In this document: piece by piece, positions 1 through 7,364 of the stretch
Position numbering within the stretch: the stretch's first letter is position 1
Layout: every line of letters begins with the position of its first letter
Assembly (NCBI RefSeq): GCF_900452395.1
Contig: NZ_UGNV01000001.1
Location: forward strand, 2,071,501-2,135,500
Reading direction: 5' to 3'
Source: Legionella beliardensis
Lineage (GTDB): Bacteria; Pseudomonadota; Gammaproteobacteria; Legionellales; Legionellaceae
DNA: 64,000 nt
Program-made: the position numbers and the translations under genes
The notes under the pieces: generated by a model
What the model was told of the DNA's origin: nothing
The model's database searches: none
The model's input: only the letters and a program-made list of their open reading frames with translations

Positions 1-381
1 TGCATGAGAAAATTCATCTCGCACTACTTCATTTGCCCAATTATCAACCAATTCTTCCTTAATAGAAGGATTAAATTGTACGGGAGATATTTTATCAGGA
101 TCAAATCCAAAAAGTGTTATCACTTGCTCTTTGGTTATTGATTGAGTAGTTAATTTACCCTCTTGAAAAAGAACATCATTATCTGTCTGATCAAGCAACG
201 ACTTTATATTAATAGGCCAATAGGCTGTGGCATGCGTAGTTGGATCGCTAGGTAATTTATCCAGCCCTGATGAAATGGCTTTAATACTAAATTTTTCATC
301 ACTTAGTTTAACTAAGTAAGCTAAAGTATTTTCATCCAAATCAATATCTTGTTGCATAATAGGATCGAAATAGTTTGACAT
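1..381 (-). CDS. Unrecognised protein, cut by left window edge
   Basis: An open frame of 127 codons runs without a stop from an ATG at 381 to the window edge, so the C-terminus lies outside. The start at 381 is preferred over an in-frame ATG at 396 because a GGTGG ribosome-binding sequence sits about nine bases before it. The visible part is acidic and soluble, with no signal peptide or membrane segment (begins MSNYFDPIMQQDIDLDENTL, later FGFDPDKISP). I do not recognise a family. Its place beside other accessory genes makes a secreted effector possible, but nothing in the sequence proves it. Confidence 0.6.
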   Translation of the reverse strand, partial: MSNYFDPIMQQDIDLDENTLAYLVKLSDEKFSIKAISSGLDKLPSDPTTHATAYWPINIKSLLDQTDNDVLFQEGKLTTQSITKEQVITLFGFDPDKISPVQFNPSIKEELVDNWANEVVRDEFSHA

Positions 382-713
382 AATAGTATCCACCATTTTT
401 ATTTAAGGTAAAAGAACGCTATATGATCATATGGATTTTTTCAATACTAAGAATATATTATTTAATCAAATGAAAGTAATAAGTTAGTTGGTAATTATGA
501 TTTCTATTTATCGAATGTTTAGAAAGGATGTCTAACAGAGCAATCATTAAAACTTTTGGCTAATTATATTTTAAGCTTATTTAAATTTTTCAACATAACG
601 AATAAAACAATAAACAAAAACATGACTAATATATGTATAAATTGCTTAGTGCTATTGATTCTTTGATGTTAATCAGTTGATATTTTACACGTCACCTTGT
701 TTAAGGATAACAA
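382..713. other. Intergenic, divergent promoter region
   Basis: About 330 AT-rich bases separate the leftmost gene (minus) from the DUF423 gene (plus). It must hold both promoters, but I see no convincing -35/-10 pair. A short palindrome ATATGATCATAT lies near 421-432. An AAGGAT ribosome-binding site precedes the plus-strand gene. Confidence 0.4.
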
Positions 714-1115
714 ATGTCTCATTCTACTTCTCAATTGAGAGTGTTTAAATTTTTTATGTTAATAGGTTCATTTTCTGCAATGACGGCCACAATTTTAGGT
801 GCTTTTGCAGCCCATGCTTTAAAGACACAATTTAGCGACTACCAAATGCAAATTTTTCAAACAGGTATTTTTTATCAGTTTATCCATAGTTTTGCTTTAT
901 TGTTTGTTGGAATAATTCTTTGGCAATTTAATATAAGAGCCCTGCAAATATCAGGGTGGTTGTTTATTATTGGGATTCTGCTCTTTTCAGGAAGCTTATA
1001 TTTAATGAGTTTGATACAAGTAAAATCAATTGGACTAGTTACGCCATTTGGAGGAGCTTGCTTTATTATTGGCTGGCTATTACTAACTATTGGAATATAC
1101 AAGCTCAATTCATAA
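714..1115 (+). CDS. DUF423 (YgdD/TMEM256-like) membrane protein
   Basis: A 133-residue inner-membrane protein with four hydrophobic segments (about residues 12-32, 52-70, 78-97 and 104-125). The first segment carries the GAFAAHALK motif typical of DUF423 (YgdD in E. coli, TMEM256 in animals), and the last has a TPFGG turn. Length matches the family. No biochemical function is established for it. The start is supported by an AAGGAT sequence seven bases upstream. It stands alone: the next genes are on the other strand and are remnants. Identification of the family is firm; role is unknown. Confidence 0.88.
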   Translation: MSHSTSQLRVFKFFMLIGSFSAMTATILGAFAAHALKTQFSDYQMQIFQTGIFYQFIHSFALLFVGIILWQFNIRALQISGWLFIIGILLFSGSLYLMSLIQVKSIGLVTPFGGACFIIGWLLLTIGIYKLNS

Positions 1116-1219
1116 AGAGAGTTAAGAGAAAAGTACTACACTATTCGCGGATTTAGCAAGCTAATGCAATCGTTCTTTCTTCGTCATTGGTATTTTTATT
1201 AAGCCACGTTCCCAGGTAG

Positions 1220-1540
1220 TTAACATGCCTTTCTCAACTCTACAATATAATTTAAATGCTGACTTCTTAATTGATCCTGAATTAGTAATTCCAATAAAGC
1301 TTCAATTGAATAACCTCAAGCATCAGAAACTTTCTTAGCAAAGCTAATTCCAATATCTTTTCTATTGCGCTCAACATCGCTTAGAAATTGTTTTGAAACA
1401 CTAATTTTTTTAGCTAACTCTACTTGAGTAATTTCATCGCTTAAACGTAAAGAGCGTATAAGTCCGCCAAAGGTCATGGTGTCCCATATATCTTTTGTTG
1501 CCGCAAGTGCATCAACAGCTTGGGGGTTTCTAGTAGTCAT
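1220..1540 (-). pseudogene. XRE/HigA-type antitoxin, nonsense-mutated
   Basis: The reading frame begins with ATG at 1540 and encodes a helix-turn-helix repressor (ITQVELAKKISVSKQFLSDVER, about residues 37-58). It is interrupted by TGA at 1316-1318. Beyond that stop the same frame continues for 31 codons to TAA at 1220-1222 and reads GYSIEALLELLIQDQLRSQ, the usual C-terminal part of antitoxins paired with RelE/HigB-like toxins. One base change (TTA to TGA in DALGYS) explains the lesion. The first bases overlap the last codons of the toxin remnant, the order expected of a higBA-type operon. The truncated 74-residue product may still bind DNA, but the module is dead. Confidence 0.82.
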
Positions 1541-1810
1541 GTGGTGTTACCTCCATTACCTCAATAAATTCGATTGTGCCATCTTTCTTAAGAATATAAA
1601 TTGCACCCTTGTTTATTTAGCCGGATTGAACGTTGACCTGCACGCTCTCCTTTTAATGGTTCATCATGCCAACCAGGACTCTTTCTTGTTTCCATAAGCC
1701 CCTATTTTATTAATAGCTACTCGCCATGCTCAAAATTTTTCTTGTAAATGTTTAGGCTTACGTTTTAAATCTTTAAGAGCTTGCTTTGTTATTAGAACCT
1801 CGGTAATCAC
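1530..1810 (-). pseudogene. RelE/HigB-type toxin remnant, frameshifted
   Basis: Reading from GTG at 1810 gives VITEVLITKQALKDLKRKP, then TGA at 1730-1732. A one-base shift near 1698-1703 (a run of four G on the minus strand) restores METRKSPGWHDEPLKG and GQRSIRLNK. A second shift near 1603-1606 restores AIYILKKDGTIEF and EVMEVTPHDY ending at TAG 1530-1532. GWHDEPLKG, RSIRL and EV-PH-Y are the conserved landmarks of RelE/HigB-like mRNA interferase toxins that pair with XRE antitoxins. At least three lesions make it non-functional. The end overlaps the antitoxin ATG. Confidence 0.8.
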
Positions 1811-1839
1811 AACTAACTCGTTTTATTTTAAATAGTACA

Positions 1840-1866
1840 CCTAACTAAGTGCACTTTTAAGTTAGG
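1840..1866. promoter_or_regulatory. Inverted repeat, possible toxin-antitoxin operator
   Basis: CCTAACT at 1840-1846 is mirrored by AGTTAGG at 1860-1866, and a perfect palindrome AAGTGCACTT (1847-1856) lies between them. It sits about 30 bases upstream of the toxin remnant, where such modules place the autoregulatory operator. The role is inferred from position only. Confidence 0.35.
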
Positions 1867-1923
1867 CCTAATAAAAATTTATAAACTAATCCTATTGCGC
1901 TGCATTTGAGTTACATCCTACCT

Positions 1924-2811
1924 CTATGAATTTTTTTGTAACTTCTTAAGAATTTTAATAAAATTTTTTGCGTTATTGATGGCATGGCCCTCGCGGTCAT
2001 TATTAAAATAAGCCCAAATCCGTTTAGCATTACTTAGAGCGATTTTCTCTGCCCAAGCCATAAGTTCATCATCGCTGTAATCATACCAGTACCACTTTTC
2101 TCGACCATGAAAACGGATATAAACCTCATCGGTTGTTGAAATTAACTCCTCAGGTAATTGAGGCCCACTGCATGAACAGAAAATGATACCCGCTTGTCGG
2201 AAAGCAGCATAAACCTCTTCATTCCACCAGCTGGCATGCCGAAATTCAACAACATTGCGTCGTTTTGAGTCTAATTGCATGACAATATTACGCAATCGCT
2301 CCGGTGTATAGTGAAAGCTCGGAGGTAATTGATAAAGGAAACAACCCATGTGTGATTGCAGCAAATCAGCAATGTAGCTGAAGTCTTGCACTAATGTTTC
2401 TGTGTCAATAAAACCTTTTATATGGGTAATTAATTCACAGACTTTGACAGTATAAATAAATTTTTTGCGACCTATTTGACGTTGCCAGGTAGCTACATTA
2501 GCAAGTGTTGGCCAAGAATAAAAAGGCGCATTTAATTCTACTGTCTTAAAATTCTTGCTGTAGTGGCTAAACCAGTTCGTGGTAGGCATATCTGTAGGAT
2601 AAAATTGACCTCGCCAATGCCAATAAAACCAACCTGAACACCCAACATTAATGGCGGGCAGGTTCGGGGTAGGATAGCTCAAATCAGCTGCTGCCATACG
2701 CGCATTATGCATTTTTTGCGCCCGGCCAACATTAGCTTCACGTTGTTTTTGTCTACGAAGTGCACGTTTAGCACGGCGTTCTTCTTGTTCCAAATCCCTT
2801 TCTTTTGTCAA
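1924..2811 (-). CDS. DUF72 (YecE-like) TIM-barrel protein
   Basis: A 295-residue protein of the DUF72 family. Family landmarks are INVGCSGWFYWHWRGQFYP (about 54-72), TVELNAPFYSWP (92-103), the FLYQLPPSF strand (158-166), VEFRHASWW (189-197) and a C-terminal WAYFNND. The first 45 residues are a charged, Arg/Lys/Glu-rich helix absent from many members. The TTG at 2811 is taken as start because AAGGAA lies about eight bases before it; an ATG start at 2712 would remove that helix. It begins 21 bases after the glycosyltransferase-like gene and is probably cotranscribed. The reaction catalysed by DUF72 proteins is not established. Confidence 0.85.
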   Translation of the reverse strand: MTKERDLEQEERRAKRALRRQKQREANVGRAQKMHNARMAAADLSYPTPNLPAINVGCSGWFYWHWRGQFYPTDMPTTNWFSHYSKNFKTVELNAPFYSWPTLANVATWQRQIGRKKFIYTVKVCELITHIKGFIDTETLVQDFSYIADLLQSHMGCFLYQLPPSFHYTPERLRNIVMQLDSKRRNVVEFRHASWWNEEVYAAFRQAGIIFCSCSGPQLPEELISTTDEVYIRFHGREKWYWYDYSDDELMAWAEKIALSNAKRIWAYFNNDREGHAINNAKNFIKILKKLQKNS

Positions 2812-2832
2812 CGTAACTATTCCTTAACTGAC

Positions 2833-3876
2833 CTAAATGAGACTAGGGTTCTTCTCTTGCAAACAATGTTCATCGAATTCACTAATTGCTTGGGCAAATT
2901 CTTGAATTTCGTAATCTTCCATTTCACGCTTAAAATTATTTACTATTTTATAATAATTCAAAACGCCTGATTGGTTGCTCTCTCGTATATAACGTTTTCC
3001 TTCTTTACTTTGAGCATAACGTCCCTCAGAAAGAAGCTCAACAGGACCATTTTTATAAACAATAGGTGTATGCCAAGAAAATATTCCAGCGTGAGAGCTA
3101 TTTGGTACTGTTACAGATAAATTCCTATGCCATTTTAAGCCGACGCCCTCACAATGTTCGTGTTGGAGAAACAACTGGATGTTTATTTGGTCTATTGGGC
3201 TCGCTAGATTCACTTTGTTTAAATAAATTTCTTTATTCTTCTTATCAAATAGCCCCAATATATTCCCTATTGGAAATACATTCTTATTTGCCTCAGCCAC
3301 ATTGGCTGGTCTTCGATACTTAGGATAATTCTCATTAACTCTAGCATAAAAACACTCAAAGAACGGCGTAAAGAATAAATCTTCACGATCGTACATTTTA
3401 CATGCGGCTATCACATCATTATTAATTAATGGAACTATTGGAAAGACCATACCCCACGTTGTTTTTGCAAGCCTCTCTTCTAAATGGAGTAAATCATCAG
3501 ATAAATTGTTAAATTTAATATCATTGCAATCAGCATAAATAAATACATCTTTTTTTGGCGCTATTTCTAATAAAACAATTCTTAAAATATCTGATGCTAC
3601 TGCATAAGATGCATAGTCTCCAGAGTGACCTTGTTGAACAAATTGTTTAATTATTCCATACATCCTATGATTATGAAGTTCATCAATACCATGGATTTTA
3701 ATATTTTTATTTAATCTTTCTGTTTTTTCTTTATTTAATTTTGAACTATCAGTCCAAAGTAAAATCTTACAGTCAGAATTATTTAATAGGCTTGACCAGT
3801 AAGCCAAATTATCTAAGGCGCTATTAGGAATACTTCCATCATTTGAAAACCAGATAACATTTAGAGTTTTAGACAT
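2833..3876 (-). CDS. Putative DXD-type glycosyltransferase, effector candidate
   Basis: A 347-residue soluble protein with no signal peptide. The N-terminus (LNVIWFSNDG, residues 5-14; LLWTDSSK, 39-46) and the central block ASDILRIVLLEIAP followed by FIYADCND (about 94-118) resemble the nucleotide-sugar-binding part of TcdA/TcdB- and Och1-like glycosyltransferases, where ASDILR precedes the metal-binding DXD. Here the acidic motif is spaced D-C-N-D, so metal binding may differ. Legionella delivers several glycosyltransferases of this fold into host cells, but the match here is by motif only and the acceptor is unknown. It lies just upstream of the DUF72 gene on the same strand and is AT-rich. 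Confidence 0.55.
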   Translation of the reverse strand: MSKTLNVIWFSNDGSIPNSALDNLAYWSSLLNNSDCKILLWTDSSKLNKEKTERLNKNIKIHGIDELHNHRMYGIIKQFVQQGHSGDYASYAVASDILRIVLLEIAPKKDVFIYADCNDIKFNNLSDDLLHLEERLAKTTWGMVFPIVPLINNDVIAACKMYDREDLFFTPFFECFYARVNENYPKYRRPANVAEANKNVFPIGNILGLFDKKNKEIYLNKVNLASPIDQINIQLFLQHEHCEGVGLKWHRNLSVTVPNSSHAGIFSWHTPIVYKNGPVELLSEGRYAQSKEGKRYIRESNQSGVLNYYKIVNNFKREMEDYEIQEFAQAISEFDEHCLQEKNPSLI

Positions 3877-3993
3877 ATATATTTAACAAATAATAAACAC
3901 AATGTATTATAAATGATGATTATATACTAAGTAAATACATTATTTTGATGACTTAAACTTAGTTTTCTAGATTTTCGCTTTAAAAATTAAATA

Positions 3994-5488
3994 TCAATTA
4001 TTAGTTAATCTTAAACCTTGAGTAGCTTGTTCCTTATCTTTCACTTTATGAGCTTTAAAGAATAGATACTTGTCTTTTCCAGATAATTTAAATAAAGGGG
4101 GTTGGGGTCTATTAGGTAGTGCATAGCACATCATGGCCTGCAAGGGGTTAATGTATTCACCGTTATGATTTATCATAAAATTTATGCCACTAATATTTCT
4201 TCCATTAAAGTCACCCACTACCCCACGATTGGTAATAATTAATTTCATTGGGGTAGGCTCATTAGAATAAGACGTCCATTGTTTGAGTGTTAATAGGTGC
4301 TTATTAAGCCCTACCCATGGATCCCAGATATAAGCATGATTTTGGTCATCAATAACCATGGTAGCACAATGAAATCCCCACGCGTCTTTATCATAATAAG
4401 GTTTCCATTGTTCAAAATTCCAAGTTTTGTATACCTTTACAGATTCTATGCCATACCAACTTAATAATATACTGGCAAAATGGGCTCTAATATGACAATA
4501 ACCTTGAGAAGCTTGATATTGAATCTTTAATTTTTCGTCTTCATTATAATGAATAAAATCCTGATAAATCTTTTCTAGAGTACTAACATTTGGTCTATTC
4601 TCAGGTAAAAGGATGGGATATTCACCTGTAAATAGAGGAATATTGCTTACTGAAGTTTGAAGATTTTTTTGCAGATAGCTATTTTGTGGAATAAATTGAT
4701 AACCTTTAACTACACCACCTAAAGCAAGACCTCTTAAGCTGCTTTTATTTAGGTACATTGTTAGCTGTGCCGGTTTGATTAGCCTATTAGGATAGAGCGT
4801 ACTATTCCACAGCAGGATAGGTGATAAATTTTCTTTTTTATAATCTGCTGGCAGTAATTCCTTTGAGATAAATGAGAAAGCATTGAAGTCAAGAATATTA
4901 AAAATCTTCTCCTTATTAGAATCTTTAGTGAATACCCCGGATGCTAAATCGATGCTAGACATAGTTTCTACATTATCGCCATATAGAGAAATAGTGATTT
5001 CGCCACCAACACTTTTTGGGTTTTTTAAGTGATAAGTTATCCCTATCTTTGGTTTTTTAATAACAGTACTCTCTATAACCTGATGTCCAGTTGTTTGGGG
5101 GTATTTTGCACCTAAATTTATTAACACCTCGACAAAGGCTGGAAAAAATTTCTGAGCGTAAGTCAATGGTGTGTTTTGTTGATGGTTTATAAAGTTGACA
5201 CCAGCGCCTGCCTTTATCAGCACCATGCTTAATAAGCAAAGCCACAAGCTTAGCATTTTTATTTTTGACAGCCATCCAAAGAACACCTCTTCCTTTGCAT
5301 GGGGTATTAACGTTTGCACCAAATTGAATTAATACTTCGACTATTTTTTCATCACCCTGTTTTACTGACCGCCATAAGGGTGATAAACCCTTATGCATTT
5401 TATTCGTTGGTATTCCTTTTTTTAGAAGTGACTTAACTTTCTTTAAGTTGTGGGAAGATATTGCAGAAGCTAATAATTTTTCATTCAT
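3994..5488 (-). pseudogene. Ankyrin-protein glutaminase gene split by a frameshift
   Basis: Two overlapping frames together make one protein. The first starts at ATG 5488 (MNEKLLASAISS; a TTG at 5542 is possible) and holds about three ankyrin repeats ending ALLIKHGAD. The second frame resumes mid-repeat (LIKAGAGVNFINHQQ) and runs to a stop at 3994. The break lies at about 5200-5235. The C-terminal part has GYCHIRAHFAS, WGFHCATMV and YIWDPWV, giving a Cys-His-Asp triad (about residues 275, 316 and 333 counted from 5322) like protein-glutaminase (Gln_deamidase_2) domains, which deamidate glutamine side chains. An intact gene would encode an ankyrin-guided deamidase effector. A programmed frameshift or a separately translated second frame cannot be excluded. 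Confidence 0.65.
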
Positions 5489-5619
5489 AACTAATAAATA
5501 TGCAAAAATAAGGAGTATATTGTCATTAAGTTTGTATTTCAATCAATATGATTCTGTTATGATTACAAAGATTGATAAGTAGAAATTTTGTTTAAAATTA
5601 TTAATAAGCCAATTAACAA

Positions 5620-5681
5620 GTAGCTTGGGTGAAGCGAAGTGAAACCTGGGTTCCGGCCCTATGGGCCTGCACCCAGGCTAC
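5620..5681. repeat. REP-like palindromic repeat
   Basis: A 62-base unit begins GTAGCTTGGGTG and ends CACCCAGGCTAC, so its ends are inverted copies, with an AACCTGGGTT core in between. Related copies occur at 43235-43300, 60121-60183 and, interrupted, at 60241-60540. It is non-coding and lies between the ankyrin gene and the L,D-transpeptidase gene. Confidence 0.75.
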
Positions 5682-5745
5682 ATTTACTAACCACAAAAAT
5701 TACGGCGGAGCCAAGCCATTAATATCTCCTTTATCTCAGTACTAA

Positions 5746-6303
5746 CTAATAAGGCTTAACAACAACAGTTGTACCAATGTCGATAAAGTTTTCATTTAGC
5801 CATTGTGCTGCACTGGGTAGGACTCGGATACAGCCATGGCTGGCGTTATAATCAGGTACTTCATAGGCGCCGTGAATTGAATAGCCTCCTGAGAAATGCA
5901 TACAGTAAGGCATCTTAGCGCCGCCATTTGTTTCTACAGGATAAAGGCTTGACGTACACTCAGGACCCTTTTTCGAATAAACTCTAAATGTGCCTGTGAT
6001 GGTGCGACAGCCTCTGCCAATATCCTCACAAAAATCCTTTCCACCTGAACCCCTACCTGTCTTAACTCGCACCCCATTAGCATCATAAGCAGCCCAAGCG
6101 GTGACTTTAGGATCATAAATAAATACTTTACGCCCGGTCGCTTCTCTTTGCGCTGGAAAGTAAGAATCTCCTTTGTTATCGAAACTATGATGCATTGTGT
6201 AATGCGTAAACCCGCCATCATCTACGATAGCAACTGATCTATCCATTGAAGAGCATGCGGCTGTTAATACACACAACGGTCCAAGAATAACGAGTTTTTT
6301 CAT
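5746..6303 (-). CDS. L,D-transpeptidase lipoprotein, EnhA-like
   Basis: A 185-residue YkuD-domain protein. The N-terminus is a lipoprotein signal with lipobox LTAAC (Cys16), so it should be anchored in the envelope. The catalytic signature is SIHGAYEVPDYNASHGCIRV: the upstream histidine, then SHGCIR with the nucleophilic cysteine (about residue 160). Such enzymes crosslink peptidoglycan between diaminopimelates or attach proteins to it. Legionella has paralogues called EnhA (enhanced entry) with this architecture. The assignment to EnhA is by resemblance, not by a search. A GGGAGG ribosome-binding site precedes the ATG. Confidence 0.85.
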   Translation of the reverse strand: MKKLVILGPLCVLTAACSSMDRSVAIVDDGGFTHYTMHHSFDNKGDSYFPAQREATGRKVFIYDPKVTAWAAYDANGVRVKTGRGSGGKDFCEDIGRGCRTITGTFRVYSKKGPECTSSLYPVETNGGAKMPYCMHFSGGYSIHGAYEVPDYNASHGCIRVLPSAAQWLNENFIDIGTTVVVKPY

Positions 6304-6385
6304 TGGTGTATCCTCCCTTTTTTTTATTTATCGGGAGAATTTGTAATAGGTTTAGCTTTTTAAATAAAAAATTTAACTTATTGGG

Positions 6386-6778
6386 TTATTTATTCTCTTT
6401 TAGCTCATTATTCAACTTATTTTTTAAAGAAACGGGCAGCATGGCGAGAATAGCTAATTGCAGTTGTTCATCACTACATTCAAAGCAGCCCCCACGAGCA
6501 GGCATCGCACCATATCCTTCGGCAGTATGCGCCAAAAGTTTAGCTAAACCTTGCGCTATGCGAGGTTCCCAATCCGTTTTATTATTTATCCTAGGAGCCC
6601 CTAGGGCAATTAAAGGCTTCTTAGCATGGCAAGTAGCACAAAAATGTTGCACAATTTGCCTGCCTTCATCCTTGGTACCATGAATTTTACTTAAAAATTC
6701 TTCTGGATGATGGGTGGTTGCTGTAGCAGCGTTTATCATTAGTAAGTTTATTATTAAACTTGTTTGCCAAAATTTCAT
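6386..6778 (-). CDS. Cytochrome c5 family protein
   Basis: A 130-residue secreted monohaem cytochrome. A Sec signal peptide (about residues 1-20, ending ATATT) is followed by the haem-attachment motif CATCH (about 48-52). GAMPARGGC then supplies the distal methionine, and CFECSDEQL carries the extra cysteines that are typical of cytochrome c5. It acts in the periplasm as a small electron carrier. It stands as a single gene 82 bases from the L,D-transpeptidase gene on the same strand. The C-terminal tail (KNKLNNELKENK) is charged and probably disordered. Confidence 0.88.
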   Translation of the reverse strand: MKFWQTSLIINLLMINAATATTHHPEEFLSKIHGTKDEGRQIVQHFCATCHAKKPLIALGAPRINNKTDWEPRIAQGLAKLLAHTAEGYGAMPARGGCFECSDEQLQLAILAMLPVSLKNKLNNELKENK

Positions 6779-6956
6779 GTCATTACATCTCTTTTAAAAC
6801 AGCTAATCATTTTGTACGTTCGGAACAAATTCGTAGCAGTTTACCTTAAACTAATCCTGTAGAACCACTTTTCTTTGTAGATAAAAAAACTTTATAAATT
6901 AACCCGTGACTTTAATTTATAGGTATGGTATAGATAAATTTAAGAATTGAATTTTC

Positions 6957-6984
6957 TAAAGATTTTATCATAAGGAGCCGACGA
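6957..6984 (+). promoter_or_regulatory. Possible FliA (sigma-28) promoter overlapping the RBS
   Basis: TAAA at 6957-6960 and GCCGACGA at 6977-6984 resemble the flagellar sigma-28 elements TAAA and GCCGATAA. The gap is 16 bases rather than the usual 15. Transcription from it would begin at or after the annotated start, so it would only work with a downstream start codon. Weak evidence. Confidence 0.25.
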
Positions 6985-6986
6985 AA

Positions 6987-7250
6987 ATGATGGATGAGAT
7001 CGAGGACATGGTTATGGTAAAATCTATTAGCAACAGAAATACAGCTAAGTTGTCGAAAAATCAATTCTTGTCTTACAGTAACTATGATTGGAGCCTCTTT
7101 TTGAGTCAATTTTCTATTTTGAAAGAGATTATCCATCAAGCTTCTACTATTAATCAAACTCGCATTATGCACCTTAAACAAGAAATTGCATCTGGCCGTT
7201 ATCAGATTAATAGTGAGCTAATCGCTATGAAGCTCATTGCAGATTTATAA
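6987..7250 (+). CDS. FlgM-like anti-sigma-28 factor
   Basis: An 87-residue protein whose last 30 residues (HLKQEIASGRYQINSELIA then MKLIADL) match the sigma-28-binding helices of FlgM. FlgM holds FliA inactive until it is exported through the finished hook-basal body. The N-terminal half is polar and variable, as in the family. An AAGGAG ribosome-binding site at 6972-6977 supports the ATG at 6987. In-frame ATGs at 7008 and 7014 are alternatives. No flgN, flgA or other flagellar gene is next to it, which is unusual. The family call is fairly good; a divergent paralogue is possible. Confidence 0.62.
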   Translation: MMDEIEDMVMVKSISNRNTAKLSKNQFLSYSNYDWSLFLSQFSILKEIIHQASTINQTRIMHLKQEIASGRYQINSELIAMKLIADL

Positions 7251-7286
7251 GGTACATAACTCGCGCTGTCGTTTCTCATTCGTTAT

Positions 7287-7323
7287 CAAATTAAAAATAG
7301 TCATAAGTACTATTTTTAATTTG
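7287..7323. terminator. Bidirectional terminator hairpin
   Basis: A perfect 15-base inverted repeat (CAAATTAAAAATAGT at 7287-7301 and its complement at 7309-7323) has a seven-base loop. It lies between two convergent genes, flgM-like and the GGDEF gene. The stem is A/T-rich, so its strength is uncertain. Confidence 0.55.
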
Positions 7324-7364
7324 AGCGCAATTACCCTCTTCATCTTCTCAGTTCACTCCCTGAA

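Noticed and set aside
6303-6683. Plus-strand open frame over the cytochrome c5 gene
   Set aside because: It is the reverse of a gene with a haem motif and signal peptide; its own translation looks like no protein family.
6912-7181. Minus-strand open frame opposite flgM
   Set aside because: The plus strand has a strong ribosome-binding site and a FlgM C-terminus; the reverse frame has neither.
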